Position numbers and translations under genes: made by a program
Shown: one piece after another, positions 33,999-43,544 of the stretch
Layout of the letters: the number at the start of each line of letters is the position of its first letter
Position numbering within the stretch: the stretch's first letter is position 1
From: Paenibacillus brasilensis
Lineage (GTDB): Bacteria > Bacillota > Bacilli > Paenibacillales > Paenibacillaceae
Length of the DNA stretch: 64,000 nucleotides
Direction: 5' to 3'
NCBI RefSeq assembly: GCF_009363115.1
Contig: NZ_CP045298.1
Location: 1,317,001-1,381,000 of the forward strand
The notes under the pieces: model-generated
What the model was told of the DNA's origin: nothing
The model's input: only the letters and a program-made list of their open reading frames with translations
Database searches by the model: none

Positions 33999-34940
33999 TT
34001 ACAGAGCCAATGCGCTGTGCTCCAGGCTTTCGATATACTTCTCGCTGTCCATAGCGGCCATGCAGCCGCTGCCTGCTGCTGTAATCGCTTGTCTGTAGCG
34101 TGTATCCTGTACGTCGCCACAAGCGAATACCCCGGGTACGTTCGTTTCGGAAGTACCAGGATTTACGACGATATAACCGTTCGCATCGGTTGTAATTTGA
34201 CCCTCGAGGAAGCCTGTGTTCGGATGGTGACCGATGGCCACGAATACACCGCTAACCGTAATGATTTCTTCTTCGCCTGTAGCATTGTTCAGTACCTTTA
34301 AGCCGGTTACTCCGTTCTCGTCAGCAATCACTTCTACAGGAGTACGATTGAGCGCCCACTCAATTTTACTGTTGGCACGAGCACGATCCTGCATAATTTT
34401 GGAGGCGCGCAGTTCTTCACGGCGATGTATCAACGTTACTTTGGAGGCAAAACGTGTCAGGAAGTTAGCTTCCTCCAGCGCGGAATCCCCACCACCGATG
34501 ACCACAATTTCCTTGCCACGGAAAAAGAATCCATCACAGGTCGCGCAAGTGCTCACGCCGCGTCCGATGTTATCCTGTTCGCCGGGAATCCCCAGGTATT
34601 TTGCAGTTGCGCCTGTGGAAATGATCAGCGTGTCAGTAACCAATTCACCCAAGCCCTCTACATCCAATGTAAAAGGACGAGCGGTTGTATCGACCTTGTT
34701 CACCCAGCCTGTACGGAATTCAGCACCAAAACGCTCCGCTTGCTTACGCATATTGTCCATCAAATCGGGTCCCATGATTCCTTCCGGAAAACCTGGGAAA
34801 TTTTCGACCTCAGTAGTCGTGGTCAATTGTCCGCCTGGCTGTGGTCCTTCGATCACCAATGGGTTCATGTTGGCACGTGCCAGATAGATCGCAGCGGTCA
34901 GACCGGCAGGGCCGGTACCTATAATAATGGACTTGTACAT
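33999..34940 (-). CDS. trxB: Thioredoxin reductase
   Basis: 313 aa flavoprotein: FAD motif [10 protein letters not shown], active-site CATC ([10 protein letters not shown]), NADPH motif GGGDSALEE and the C-terminal FAD clamp [10 protein letters not shown]. Transfers NADPH electrons to thioredoxin. AGGAGG before the ATG. Followed by glutaredoxin. Confidence 0.96.
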   Translation of the reverse strand: MYKSIIIGTGPAGLTAAIYLARANMNPLVIEGPQPGGQLTTTTEVENFPGFPEGIMGPDLMDNMRKQAERFGAEFRTGWVNKVDTTARPFTLDVEGLGELVTDTLIISTGATAKYLGIPGEQDNIGRGVSTCATCDGFFFRGKEIVVIGGGDSALEEANFLTRFASKVTLIHRREELRASKIMQDRARANSKIEWALNRTPVEVIADENGVTGLKVLNNATGEEEIITVSGVFVAIGHHPNTGFLEGQITTDANGYIVVNPGTSETNVPGVFACGDVQDTRYRQAITAAGSGCMAAMDSEKYIESLEHSALAL

Positions 34941-35219
34941 ATCTTGGTTCCTCCTAAAATATCATAAGTATTATATAGCGAGTTTCGTTACCGGGCGCTG
35001 GGCTACTGCATATACTCTAAAAGCAGTTCTTCCAGCAGCCTATCCAAAATGTGGACACCCGGCTGATGTAAAAATGAATCCCTTGTTTAATAACATCCTA
35101 TGACTTAGACTGATTCTAAATCCTAATTTCATTATGCGGAAATAGCTGTAAACAGTCAAATGAAGTTTTCATGAAGCGACGCTGGAAGATTAATCAGGTA
35201 TGGAGGGGTTATCCCGATT

Positions 35220-35951
35220 ATGAATGATGTTTTTGTAGGCAGTCTGATTTCCGCCCTGTCCACCGGACTCGGCGCCGTGCCCATATTATTTATGCGCAAT
35301 ATTACCCATCGACTTCGCGATGTTTTGCTGGCTTATGCCGCAGGAATCATGACCTCTGCATCCGTGTATAACCTGATTCCCGAAGCCATCCGGCATTCCA
35401 ATTGGTTTGTGCTGTCTGCCGGCATTTTGCTCGGCTGTCTCGTATTACTGGTAATGGAAATGTATATCCCCCATGCCGACCTGGAGGACCCGGATTCCAA
35501 GACCTTTCAGCTGGAGTCCAAATCTTTTCTCATTATTGCGGCTATTACGCTGCACAATTTGCCGGAGGGGCTTTCCGTCGGAGTCAGCTACGCGAGTGAA
35601 ACCCAAAATCTCGGCAATTTGATCGCCTTTTCCATCGGCCTGCAAAATGCCCCGGAGGGCTTTATCGTAGCCTTATTTCTCGTGAATCAAAACATCGGTC
35701 GTTTCAAGGCATTGGGCATTGCCACCCTCACCGGAGCTGTGGAAATCATTACGAGTCTGGTCGGATTTTATTTGAGCAGCTGGGTCAACGGACTGGTTCC
35801 TTACGGCTTAGCTTTTGCCGCCGGAGCTATGATGTTTATCGTCTACAAGGAGCTAATCCCTGAAAGTCACGGGGACGGCAATCAGCGGATCGCCACATTC
35901 TCTTTTATTCTCGGCTTGATTACGATGATTGGGCTGACCGAATGGCTATAG
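35220..35951 (+). CDS. ZIP-family metal transporter (ZupT-like)
   Basis: 243 aa, eight helices. Hallmark metal motifs: HNLPEGLSVGV in helix 4 and NAPEGFIVAL in helix 5, with E in ELIPESH. Imports divalent metals such as Zn2+; specificity not readable. GGAGGGG lies about 12 nt before the ATG. Confidence 0.9.
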   Translation: MNDVFVGSLISALSTGLGAVPILFMRNITHRLRDVLLAYAAGIMTSASVYNLIPEAIRHSNWFVLSAGILLGCLVLLVMEMYIPHADLEDPDSKTFQLESKSFLIIAAITLHNLPEGLSVGVSYASETQNLGNLIAFSIGLQNAPEGFIVALFLVNQNIGRFKALGIATLTGAVEIITSLVGFYLSSWVNGLVPYGLAFAAGAMMFIVYKELIPESHGDGNQRIATFSFILGLITMIGLTEWL

Positions 35952-35961
35952 CCGGAAACAC

Positions 35962-36009
35962 AAAAAGACTGCCTTCTGCCTGTAAACCAGACAGAAAAGC
36001 AGCCTTTTT
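35962..36009. terminator. Bidirectional terminator
   Basis: AAAAAGACTGCCTTCTG pairs with CAGAAAAGCAGCCTTTTT between convergent genes. Confidence 0.85.
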
Positions 36010-36030
36010 GGCGTGTTCAATGGAGAACCC

Positions 36031-36531
36031 TCATTTTTTCCGGTTCATGGAGCGCAATGCCTCACGATACTGCTCGTCCTCGCTTTTCAGAGCCTCATTC
36101 TCCCCATGGGTCATTGGAGAGCGTCCATCCTCTTCCTTGCCCTTTCCAGCAAATCCGCGTAAAGCCGCTCGGTAATCCTGATCATCGTAAGTAGCCTGGT
36201 GTTTATCTGGGTTACCAGCTAGATTAGTAGCATGTTGATCTTCACGCTCCCTTTCCACCTTCACATCCGCATGTTTACCAGGCACCTTGTGATGTTCCTC
36301 GACATGATGTTGTTCGCTGGCATCAACAGCCTTATGCTGTGCCTCTCGCGTATGATCCGGCAACTCTCGTACCTCAGGCTCCACCTGCACAGGATAAGGA
36401 CGTTTGCTTCTTTGCCGTGAATCCTCATCGGCTTGGCGAGCCTTGGGAGGGGACTTGCGCGCCATCTTCGTATTAAATACCAGCAAAAAGATAAGGGCAA
36501 CCGCAGCTACTCCGATAAAAGCAATGGTCAT
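36031..36531 (-). CDS. Membrane-anchored charged hypothetical protein
   Basis: 166 aa: one N-terminal helix (TIAFIGVAAVALIFLLVF), then a hydrophilic, His/Glu/Lys-rich, probably disordered tail. Two similar short segments near the end, DQDYRAALRGF and DEQYREALRSM, suggest a repeated helix motif. AGGAGG precedes the ATG; lies 10 nt after the flavodoxin gene. No family recognised. Confidence 0.65.
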   Translation of the reverse strand: MTIAFIGVAAVALIFLLVFNTKMARKSPPKARQADEDSRQRSKRPYPVQVEPEVRELPDHTREAQHKAVDASEQHHVEEHHKVPGKHADVKVEREREDQHATNLAGNPDKHQATYDDQDYRAALRGFAGKGKEEDGRSPMTHGENEALKSEDEQYREALRSMNRKK

Positions 36532-36541
36532 GGGCGGCCTC

Positions 36542-37096
36542 CTATTCTTTTGCAGCGTTACGGTACCGTCCCGCCATCTCAGCGACCCGTTTGCCCAGAG
36601 AGCGACCTAATGCAAGATCATCACCTGTTGGAAAATTTGGTGGCCCATTCGGGTCTGTCTCCACCGGACAGGTTATCCCCACGCCATAATAAGAGCCGTA
36701 GAGTGCATTTTCCGTAACATTGGCGGGCAGTCCTACAATAACCATGCCTTGATGAAGCATCGGGGTGATCAGATTGAGAAGTGTTGATTCCAGGCCGCCA
36801 TGAACCGTAGCGGTTGTGCAGAACACCGCACCGATTTTATCCACCAGCTTGCCCTGCGCCCACAGATACCCTAGCTTATCAATCCAGCTTTTCAGACCGC
36901 TGCTGATTGTGCCAAAATGGCCCGGGCATCCCCATATGATCGCGTCTACACTCCCTAGTTCTTTCACATCGGCCTCTTTCACATGCTTTAGCAGTACTTC
37001 CGTATTCTCCTGGCGCGCGCCTTCTGCGATCGAACGAGCCAGACGCTCGGTATGCCCATTTTCACTGTCATATACAATCATGATTCTGGTTGTCAT
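36542..37096 (-). CDS. Flavodoxin-family NAD(P)H oxidoreductase (WrbA-like)
   Basis: 184 aa. FMN-binding loop [18 protein letters not shown] and the WrbA-type segment [19 protein letters not shown]. Likely a two-electron quinone reductase. The ATG at 37096, after AAAGGATGAGG, is preferred over ATG 37108 that overlaps the ribosome-binding site. Probable operon with the membrane-anchored protein downstream. Confidence 0.85.
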   Translation of the reverse strand: MTTRIMIVYDSENGHTERLARSIAEGARQENTEVLLKHVKEADVKELGSVDAIIWGCPGHFGTISSGLKSWIDKLGYLWAQGKLVDKIGAVFCTTATVHGGLESTLLNLITPMLHQGMVIVGLPANVTENALYGSYYGVGITCPVETDPNGPPNFPTGDDLALGRSLGKRVAEMAGRYRNAAKE

Positions 37097-37227
37097 TATG
37101 CGCCTCATCCTTTGTCTGCAAAATCATCCTTTTCGCATGCGCTCTTATCTTCTCCCAAAATCCATCTGAATATTATGAAACATATGGCGCATACTTTGAA
37201 AATCCAAGAACTAGGGAGGCATGCAAT

Positions 37228-37863
37228 ATGAATTCACGCGCCATATTAGTCAACCTGCTGGTTATTATCATTATTCTGGCAGGAGGCGGAGCCGCCGCCT
37301 ATTACTACAATCAATCCGCCAACTACATAAAGACCGACAATGCCCAAGTGAGCGGACAAGCGGTTACCGTTGCCTCTCCAGGCGCGGGCAAGCTCACAGG
37401 CTGGAATGCCGAGGTTGGTAAAACCTACACCGCCGGAAGTACACTCGGTACGGTAGAGGGAGGCGGAAGCCGGATTAGCATCACAATTCCAACCGATGGT
37501 ACCATTGTGCAGCAATCGGCGGTTAACAACTCGATTGTTGGGGTAGGTACACCTTTGGCAAAGGCTTTTGATCTAAACAACTTATGGATTACCGCCAATA
37601 TAGATGAAACAGCTGTAAGGGATCTTCAAGTTGGACAGGCCGTGGATGTATATATTGATGCATACCCGGATACGTCCCTTACTGGCAAGCTCGAAAAGAT
37701 CGGTCTGGCGACCGCATCGACTTTTTCACTACTGCCCACTTCCAATACCACTGCCAACTACACCAAAGTGACACAGGTCGTGCCTGTCAACATATCCATT
37801 CAAGGCTATAAAGGGTTAGGGATTATCCCGGGGATGAGTGCAACCATCAGAGTTCACAAGTAG
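37228..37863 (+). CDS. HlyD/EmrA-type membrane fusion protein
   Basis: 211 aa: one N-terminal helix, then a biotinyl-lipoyl-like and beta-barrel domain (NYIKTDNAQVSGQAVTVASP; IPTDGTIVQQSAVNNSIVGVG). The long coiled-coil hairpin of Gram-negative EmrA is missing, as usual in Gram-positives. Works with the DHA2 pump encoded 9 nt downstream. GGGAGG precedes the ATG. Confidence 0.87.
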   Translation: MNSRAILVNLLVIIIILAGGGAAAYYYNQSANYIKTDNAQVSGQAVTVASPGAGKLTGWNAEVGKTYTAGSTLGTVEGGGSRISITIPTDGTIVQQSAVNNSIVGVGTPLAKAFDLNNLWITANIDETAVRDLQVGQAVDVYIDAYPDTSLTGKLEKIGLATASTFSLLPTSNTTANYTKVTQVVPVNISIQGYKGLGIIPGMSATIRVHK

Positions 37864-37872
37864 GAGGCTGTC

Positions 37873-39396
37873 ATGGATCAAAAAATGTCCGTCGGGCGCA
37901 TTCTGTCCGTACTGTTGTTAGGCGCCTTCATTTCGATTTTGAATCAAACGCTGCTAAACGTGGCCATCCCACACCTGATGAATGATTTTAATGTGTCGGC
38001 TACTACCGTTCAGTGGCTATCCACCGGGTATATGCTGACGAACGGGATTCTGATTCCAATCACCGCTTTCTTGATTGAGTCATTCGGAACCCGTGCGCTT
38101 TTTATCTCCGCGATGGGGTTGTTCACCGCCGGGTCTGTCGTCTGCGCTGCCAGTACCGGCTTTGCCCCCATGCTGGTCGGACGTGTCATTCAGGCCAGCG
38201 GAGCGGGCATCATCATGCCTGTGGTCATGAACGTATTCCTGACGGTGTTCCCCCCGGAAAAACGTGGCGCCGCCATGGGTACGATGGGTATCGCTATGAT
38301 GTTTGCCCCGGCGGTCGGACCAACTTTATCCGGCTGGATCGTGGAGCATTATAGCTGGAGGCTGCTATTTTTGCTCGTTATTCCGCTGGCGATCATTGAT
38401 ATTCTGTTCGCCGTACGCTGGCTCAAAAATGTGTCCAAGCTAACGAAGCCGCAGTTTGACCTGCTGGGGACTATTTTTTCCACCCTTGGCTTCGGCCTTC
38501 TGTTGTATGGCTTTAGTTCTGCTGGAGATAAGGGCTGGAGCAGCAACATCGTCGTACTTTCCCTCGCTGCCGGGATCGTGTTTATTCTATTTTTTGTCGT
38601 GCGTGAGTTGAACATGATACAGCCCATGCTGGAGTTCCGTGTGTTTAAATATGATATTTTCACAGTATCAACGCTGGTTGGGGCTACGGTCAATATGACG
38701 ATGTTCGGCGGGATGCTGCTACTACCGATCTATCTGCAAAATATACGCGGTTTTACGCCGCTGCAATCTGGTCTGCTACTGCTTCCGGGTGCATTGCTGA
38801 TGGGTGTAATGTCACCGATATCGGGGGCCATTTTCGACCGAATTGGCGCAAGGCCGTTGGCGATTGTCGGACTGATCATTACAGCAGTGACGACATGGGA
38901 ATTCAGTCTGCTGACCGATGCGACCACCTACGGGCACATTATGGTCATCTATACGATTCGCAGCTTTGGTATGTCCTTGCTGATGATGTCCGTACAGACG
39001 GAGGGACTAAATCAGCTTCCTCCCCATCTCGGCAGCCACGGCACAGCCATGTCCAATACGGTGCGGCAAATTGCTGGCTCCATTGGTACCGCTTGGCTTA
39101 TTACTGTAATGAGCAGTCGGACTACGATTCATTTGGCGGATTATGCGAATGTGGCTACTACAGCCAATGCCTCCGTAGCGGAAGGGGTATCGCAGCTGGG
39201 ACAAACCCTTGCGCAAACGGCAGGCGTTTCGGCGGAAACCGGCTCAGCGCTGGCACTACAGCAGGTATACCGAAGTGCCGTTACAGAATCGACGATCCAT
39301 GGCATTAATGATGCCTTTATCATTGCCACAGGAATTGCGTTAGCAGGGCTTGTTTTCTCCCTGTTCTTGCGCCGCTCTACACCACGCCGAAGATAG
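37873..39396 (+). CDS. MFS drug-efflux transporter, DHA2 (EmrB/QacA) family
   Basis: 507 aa, fourteen predicted helices. Motif C (GPTLSGWIVEH), conserved start ISILNQTLLNVAIPHLMNDF, and PLISGAIFDRIGARP-like loop. Proton-driven export of hydrophobic compounds. AGGAGG precedes the ATG. Forms a two-gene operon with the fusion protein. Confidence 0.92.
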   Translation: MDQKMSVGRILSVLLLGAFISILNQTLLNVAIPHLMNDFNVSATTVQWLSTGYMLTNGILIPITAFLIESFGTRALFISAMGLFTAGSVVCAASTGFAPMLVGRVIQASGAGIIMPVVMNVFLTVFPPEKRGAAMGTMGIAMMFAPAVGPTLSGWIVEHYSWRLLFLLVIPLAIIDILFAVRWLKNVSKLTKPQFDLLGTIFSTLGFGLLLYGFSSAGDKGWSSNIVVLSLAAGIVFILFFVVRELNMIQPMLEFRVFKYDIFTVSTLVGATVNMTMFGGMLLLPIYLQNIRGFTPLQSGLLLLPGALLMGVMSPISGAIFDRIGARPLAIVGLIITAVTTWEFSLLTDATTYGHIMVIYTIRSFGMSLLMMSVQTEGLNQLPPHLGSHGTAMSNTVRQIAGSIGTAWLITVMSSRTTIHLADYANVATTANASVAEGVSQLGQTLAQTAGVSAETGSALALQQVYRSAVTESTIHGINDAFIIATGIALAGLVFSLFLRRSTPRRR

Positions 39397-39434
39397 CGTG
39401 CAGTACCTGGGCGAGCCAGATGTCTGAGATGGAC

Positions 39435-39484
39435 AGAAGGAGCATTCACCCCTTGGATTTTAAGAGGGTGGAATGCTCCTTCTT
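39435..39484. terminator. Bidirectional terminator
   Basis: AGAAGGAGCATTC pairs with GAATGCTCCTTCT; closes the pump operon and the convergent P-type ATPase gene. Confidence 0.9.
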
Positions 39485-39509
39485 GTTGGTCATCGTGTGA
39501 TTTATTAGC

Positions 39510-41495
39510 TTATGAACGCAGCAAGCGCAAGCCGTTCAAAATAACAAGTATTGTGCTGCCCTCATGCCCAATAACACCAAATGGCAGGGCTATATTCTGC
39601 ACAAAGTTGCTAACCACTAGCAGCAGAATGACACTTACGGCGAAGATCATATTTTGCTTGACCACCCGCTGCGCCTTGCGCGCCAGCGCTATCGTCGGCG
39701 CAATCTCTTCAATTCCGTCGTTCATCAGCACGACGTCTGCAACCTCCAGCGCGGCTCCGCTGCCGTGCATACCCATGCCTAGTCCGACGGTTGCCGCGGT
39801 CAACGCCGGAGCATCATTTACACCGTCGCCAACCATAACGACATGCCCATACTGCTCCCGCAGCATGCGAATATGGCTGACTTTGTCCTCCGGCATCAAG
39901 CCGGCATATACGGCGTCGACACCGGCCTGCGCCGCGATCACGGCGGCGGTTTCTGGCCGGTCTCCTGTAAGCATGACGACCCGGATGCCCTGTGCCTGCA
40001 GGCGTTTCACGGACTCCTGCGCCTGTGGACGCAGCTCGTCACGTAGTGCCAGCATCCCGGCAATCCGGTCATCCGCGAGGATGATGGATACGGTTTTGCC
40101 CTCAGCCTCCAGTCGGACGCGAGTCTCTATCCACTCCGGCTCTGCCAGAGGACCAGATTCATCCAGCACATTAGTGCGACCGATTTTCCACTTCACTCCG
40201 CCGATGATGCCCTCCATCCCCCATCCGGTGATTGCCTGTACCTGCTCGGCTGCGAGAGGCTCTCTCGATCCGAGCTCGGCTTCGGCTTTGGCTACAATCG
40301 CCCGGGCCAGCGGATGCAAAGAATAGCTTTCGATCGTGGCGACAATGTGCACAAGCTCATCCGTGTCGTAGTCTGAGGCGGTAATCCAATCGGTGACGAC
40401 TGGCGTTCCCATCGTTAACGTGCCTGTTTTGTCAAAAGCAACAACAGAAGTCAATGCCATATTTTCCACATGCGCGCCACCTTTAAACAGGATACCCCGG
40501 CGGGCACGGTTGGAAATGGCCGACAGCATCACTGGCATGATGGAAGACACGAGGGCACATGGCGAGGCAACAACGAGAAACACCATCGCCTTGTAAAAGG
40601 CTGCTGCCCACGTCCAGCCTAATACGATGGGCGCACCTGCAATGACAATCAGCGTGACAACAACTACAATTCGGGCATACACCGACTCAAATGTTTTGAT
40701 AAACCGCTGGGAATCGGGAACCTCGGTCTGGGCTTCTTCTACCATACGAATAATTTTTGAAAATAAAGTGTCTTCAGCGGACTGGCTAACCTCTACGTAC
40801 AGCACGCCTTCCCCATTAATGGTGCCCGCATATACCTCGTCACCCGCCACCTTATTCACCGGAACGGATTCCCCGGTAATGGATGCCTGGTTTACCGCCG
40901 ACATGCCCTTGGAAATTCGGCCGTCTGCTGGTATCAGCTCGCCCGGCTTCACCAGCAGCAGGTCGCCTGGCAGCAGCTGCTCAATGCCGACAGTTTCTGT
41001 CCCCTCGGAGGACAAACGCAAGGCCGTCTCCGGCTTCAGAGCCATCAGCTCGGAAATATCCTTGCTGCTGCGCTCGGTTGTATAGCTCTCCAAAGCACCG
41101 CTGAGTGCAAAAATGAAAATCAGCATGGCTCCTTCATTCCAATAGCCAATGGTCGCAGCTCCCAGAGACGCTGCAATCATAAGCAGATTAACATCCAGAT
41201 CACGTTCTCGGATCAGTGTTTCGATCCCTTCTCTGGCCTTGGACCATCCCCCCAAAGCATAGGACACCACATACAGAATGACCGATAGCCATTGCGACCA
41301 ATGCGAAATGCCCCATGCCATCAGCATCAGCATTCCGCTGCCCAGGGCAGCCTGCATCTCCTTGTTTTTCAGCATGCTTTTAAGCTGAAACTGTGGCTTG
41401 CGATTCGGGCCGGGTCGTCCGTTGCCACTTTTTTTTGAACGTATTTGATCAGAAGGCGATAGTGTCTTTTGAATTTGTTGTACAGCTTGCATCAT
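39510..41495 (-). CDS. P1B-4 type metal-transporting ATPase (PfeT/ZosA-like)
   Basis: 661 aa. Motifs: TGES actuator loop (ASITGESVP), SPC metal site in helix 6 (VASPCALVSS), DKTGT phosphorylation site, HP (SLHPLARA), GDGVNDAPAL. The N-terminus has no HMA metal-binding domain. SPC instead of CPC and few metal motifs define subgroup P1B-4, which includes the Fe2+ exporter PfeT (ZosA) of B. subtilis. Two Fur/PerR-like boxes and a leader hairpin lie upstream. Iron efflux is inferred; Zn/Co are alternatives. AAAGGAACG precedes the ATG. Confidence 0.88.
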   Translation of the reverse strand: MMQAVQQIQKTLSPSDQIRSKKSGNGRPGPNRKPQFQLKSMLKNKEMQAALGSGMLMLMAWGISHWSQWLSVILYVVSYALGGWSKAREGIETLIRERDLDVNLLMIAASLGAATIGYWNEGAMLIFIFALSGALESYTTERSSKDISELMALKPETALRLSSEGTETVGIEQLLPGDLLLVKPGELIPADGRISKGMSAVNQASITGESVPVNKVAGDEVYAGTINGEGVLYVEVSQSAEDTLFSKIIRMVEEAQTEVPDSQRFIKTFESVYARIVVVVTLIVIAGAPIVLGWTWAAAFYKAMVFLVVASPCALVSSIMPVMLSAISNRARRGILFKGGAHVENMALTSVVAFDKTGTLTMGTPVVTDWITASDYDTDELVHIVATIESYSLHPLARAIVAKAEAELGSREPLAAEQVQAITGWGMEGIIGGVKWKIGRTNVLDESGPLAEPEWIETRVRLEAEGKTVSIILADDRIAGMLALRDELRPQAQESVKRLQAQGIRVVMLTGDRPETAAVIAAQAGVDAVYAGLMPEDKVSHIRMLREQYGHVVMVGDGVNDAPALTAATVGLGMGMHGSGAALEVADVVLMNDGIEEIAPTIALARKAQRVVKQNMIFAVSVILLLVVSNFVQNIALPFGVIGHEGSTILVILNGLRLLRS

Positions 41496-41539
41496 GTCAC
41501 GTTCCTTTCCATATTTGTTATTTGTGCCTGCATTTCATT

Positions 41540-41558
41540 GAGAATGATATCCATTGTT
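41540..41558. promoter_or_regulatory. Fur/PerR-like box, proximal
   Basis: GAGAATGATATCCATTGTT resembles the GATAATGATAATCATTATC consensus; 45 nt before the ATPase start and downstream of the hairpin. Confidence 0.5.
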
Positions 41559-41575
41559 AAGGGCCTTAAAATAGC

Positions 41576-41608
41576 ACATGCTGCTTCGGGAGGCCCGAAG
41601 CAGCATGT
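41576..41608 (-). promoter_or_regulatory. Perfect 15-bp hairpin in the P1B-4 ATPase leader
   Basis: ACATGCTGCTTCGGG pairs with CCCGAAGCAGCATGT around a 3-nt loop. It lies between the two Fur-like boxes. No U-tract follows directly, so it may be an RNA-stability or attenuation element rather than a simple terminator. Confidence 0.6.
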
Positions 41609-41616
41609 TTGGCAAT

Positions 41617-41635
41617 GAGAATGATAATCATTTTT
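41617..41635. promoter_or_regulatory. Fur/PerR-like box, distal
   Basis: GAGAATGATAATCATTTTT matches the 19-bp Fur consensus at 16 positions by eye. About 120 nt before the ATPase start. Confidence 0.7.
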
Positions 41636-41723
41636 GCATTAATACAATTATTTTGGTTTAGTGAAACTTTTGCTTTATTATATACCCTTCTTTTCTTGTT
41701 GTAAACCCGTAATGGCCCAAATA

Positions 41724-41766
41724 AAAAAAGAATACCCGCGGCGACAACGCAGGTATTCTTTGTATT
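41724..41766 (-). terminator. Terminator of the PPDK-like gene
   Basis: AAAGAATACC pairs with GGTATTCTTT, poly-A on the plus strand before it (poly-U on the minus transcript), 10 nt past the stop. Confidence 0.85.
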
Positions 41767-41775
41767 TTAAAGCAG

Positions 41776-43209
41776 TCATTGCTGTGCATTTTTGTGTAAA
41801 ACGTCGGGAAACTGTTGTTGCTCTGCGTATTGCAAAAGTTTATAACGTGCAGCCGCCAGACGTGCCTTGGAGACTGCTTCGTCTGGACAAATGATACCCG
41901 TCAGACCGCTTCCCCAAATCGTATTTCCATCCAGAGACTGGCGAATTTCATCTAACGCCACCCAGATGGAAAGCTCTGGCTTTACACGCCGGATAGCATC
42001 TGTTATGCATTTTATCGTAGCATCAGCATTCATATGACCATCAGCGCAAGCTGGATTTAGCCGGTCCTCAGTCTCACTGCTATCGGATGGAATCGGTGCC
42101 ACATTCAAAATCATCATATCGGCAAAACGTGTCATATCTGCGGCTTGAGTCGCCTGCTTGATCTGTTTCGCTTTCACTTCTGGCATATTATTGGCACTGG
42201 CGAACTCCCCGGAACGTACCGCCTGCCCATTCCATGATTGGCTTACGTCAGGCGTTAAAGGCGCATCTACCGTCAAAAGCACGCCTACCCGATATGGAAT
42301 GCACCGCAAACGTCCGCATAAGGTTTGCTCCGCAACACCATCAATCCAGTCTCGGGTTGCCCGGAATTGATTAGCATCAGCCGGATTGCGTACTATAATC
42401 TCCAGCTGTGGTTCTCCCCCTTGGCGTACGTTTCGCAACGCTGCACGCAGCAATGCCTCCAATTGCATATCCTGCAGGCTTCCAATCCCTACTACGTTGG
42501 TTTGTTCGAGCAGGGCTATCGTGAGCGGTGATCCGTTGAGAGCCTCCAACAGGCCTTCATACTCTGTTTCAAGCAGGCCGATGATTCTCCGGGACAAATG
42601 CTCACACAATCCTGGCAAGCCAGAAGCCTGATTAAAGCTTTTGTAAATGTCTGATGCACAGGCACCGGGAATAAGGATGGGATTGGGCTTCCCGTCAGGG
42701 ACATACTTCATCTGCCCAGACTCTGCGGCATCCAGGTAGGCATAGCATAATTCCGCTACACGGCTAGGTGTCTGTGACAAGGGGCCGTGCAGAAGGCAGT
42801 AGCCGTCAAGACTTTCTACTTCCAGTCTGGATGCTGGCCCTGTACCTATACGACTGACATTTGCAGAAGCATCCGCATAAATTCGTATAGGCGTGCGTCT
42901 GTATTCATCGCTCCATTTTAATAGTGAATCTATCGCTTCCCTGCCGTAGGTGTTCCCCTTATTCAGCGTGATTTCTTCAAGTAACTCCGGGTTCGCAGCC
43001 AGCAATGCCTCTTCCCGACTGATTAGGCCCTGATCGGCTAAATTGACCAGCCAGTTCAGCGGATCTGCCTCCTGCGAAGCAGAGATTTCATTGTACCCTG
43101 CCATAAACGAATTGACGATCAGCCTTCGCGCAGCAGCCTTGCTACCCGACCCTTGATCCTCGCGATCCCGGCTGTTTTGGCTGTCCAGCAGCTCTGCGAA
43201 TACATGCAT
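41776..43209 (-). CDS. Degenerate PEP-utilising (PPDK-like) barrel protein, function unknown
   Basis: 477 aa, soluble. The front contains a segment like the PPDK linker (WLVNLADQGLISREEALLAANP) and the start of the PPDK C-terminal barrel (LLKWSDEYRRTPIRIYADAS). A later part (PEVKAKQIKQA; PYRVGVLLTVDAPLTPDVS) follows the PPDK order too. The known catalytic His domain and the usual active-site Cys/Arg block (GLCRTEHMF) are missing: the matching position reads LDGYCLLHGP. It looks like a stand-alone paralogue of the barrel with lost catalysis. Start ATG 43209 is 8 nt after GGAGG; ATG 43224 is an alternative. Single-gene unit. Confidence 0.5.
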   Translation of the reverse strand: MHVFAELLDSQNSRDREDQGSGSKAAARRLIVNSFMAGYNEISASQEADPLNWLVNLADQGLISREEALLAANPELLEEITLNKGNTYGREAIDSLLKWSDEYRRTPIRIYADASANVSRIGTGPASRLEVESLDGYCLLHGPLSQTPSRVAELCYAYLDAAESGQMKYVPDGKPNPILIPGACASDIYKSFNQASGLPGLCEHLSRRIIGLLETEYEGLLEALNGSPLTIALLEQTNVVGIGSLQDMQLEALLRAALRNVRQGGEPQLEIIVRNPADANQFRATRDWIDGVAEQTLCGRLRCIPYRVGVLLTVDAPLTPDVSQSWNGQAVRSGEFASANNMPEVKAKQIKQATQAADMTRFADMMILNVAPIPSDSSETEDRLNPACADGHMNADATIKCITDAIRRVKPELSIWVALDEIRQSLDGNTIWGSGLTGIICPDEAVSKARLAAARYKLLQYAEQQQFPDVLHKNAQQ

Positions 43210-43544
43210 CAGTTTAGCCTCCATGCTACTAATCCATCCTTTCTTCCATCAGCAAGTTGGCACACACGAATTCGAGTAAACCACCCAAAAAAAGAGAGCG
43301 TTTACTCATTAATGGGCAAGCCAATTTCACATGGACCTTACCTGTAAAGTCCCTACCTTAACGTATTAGGTACACCCTGCTTTTATACATCTCTACACAA
43401 CGATCAAAAATCATAAAACCACTCCATTACTGCCGACAGCAAACTCCATTCGAAACGTGCTGGTTATAAAAAAACACCCCCGGATTTCACAGGATGCATA
43501 CATCCAATGTTAGTCCGGAAGTGTTCATTTTTTACTTGTAAGTT
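43210..43544. other. Intergenic region holding the cadA terminator
   Basis: 335 nt. The left part is AT-rich leader/promoter sequence of the PPDK-like gene; the right part is the terminator listed next. No gene was seen. Confidence 0.5.
43468..43531 (-). terminator. Terminator of the CadA-type ATPase gene
   Basis: GAACACTTCCGGA pairs with TCCGGGGGTGTT on the minus strand, followed by TTTTTTT; an inner GGATG/CATCC hairpin lies in the loop. Confidence 0.8.
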
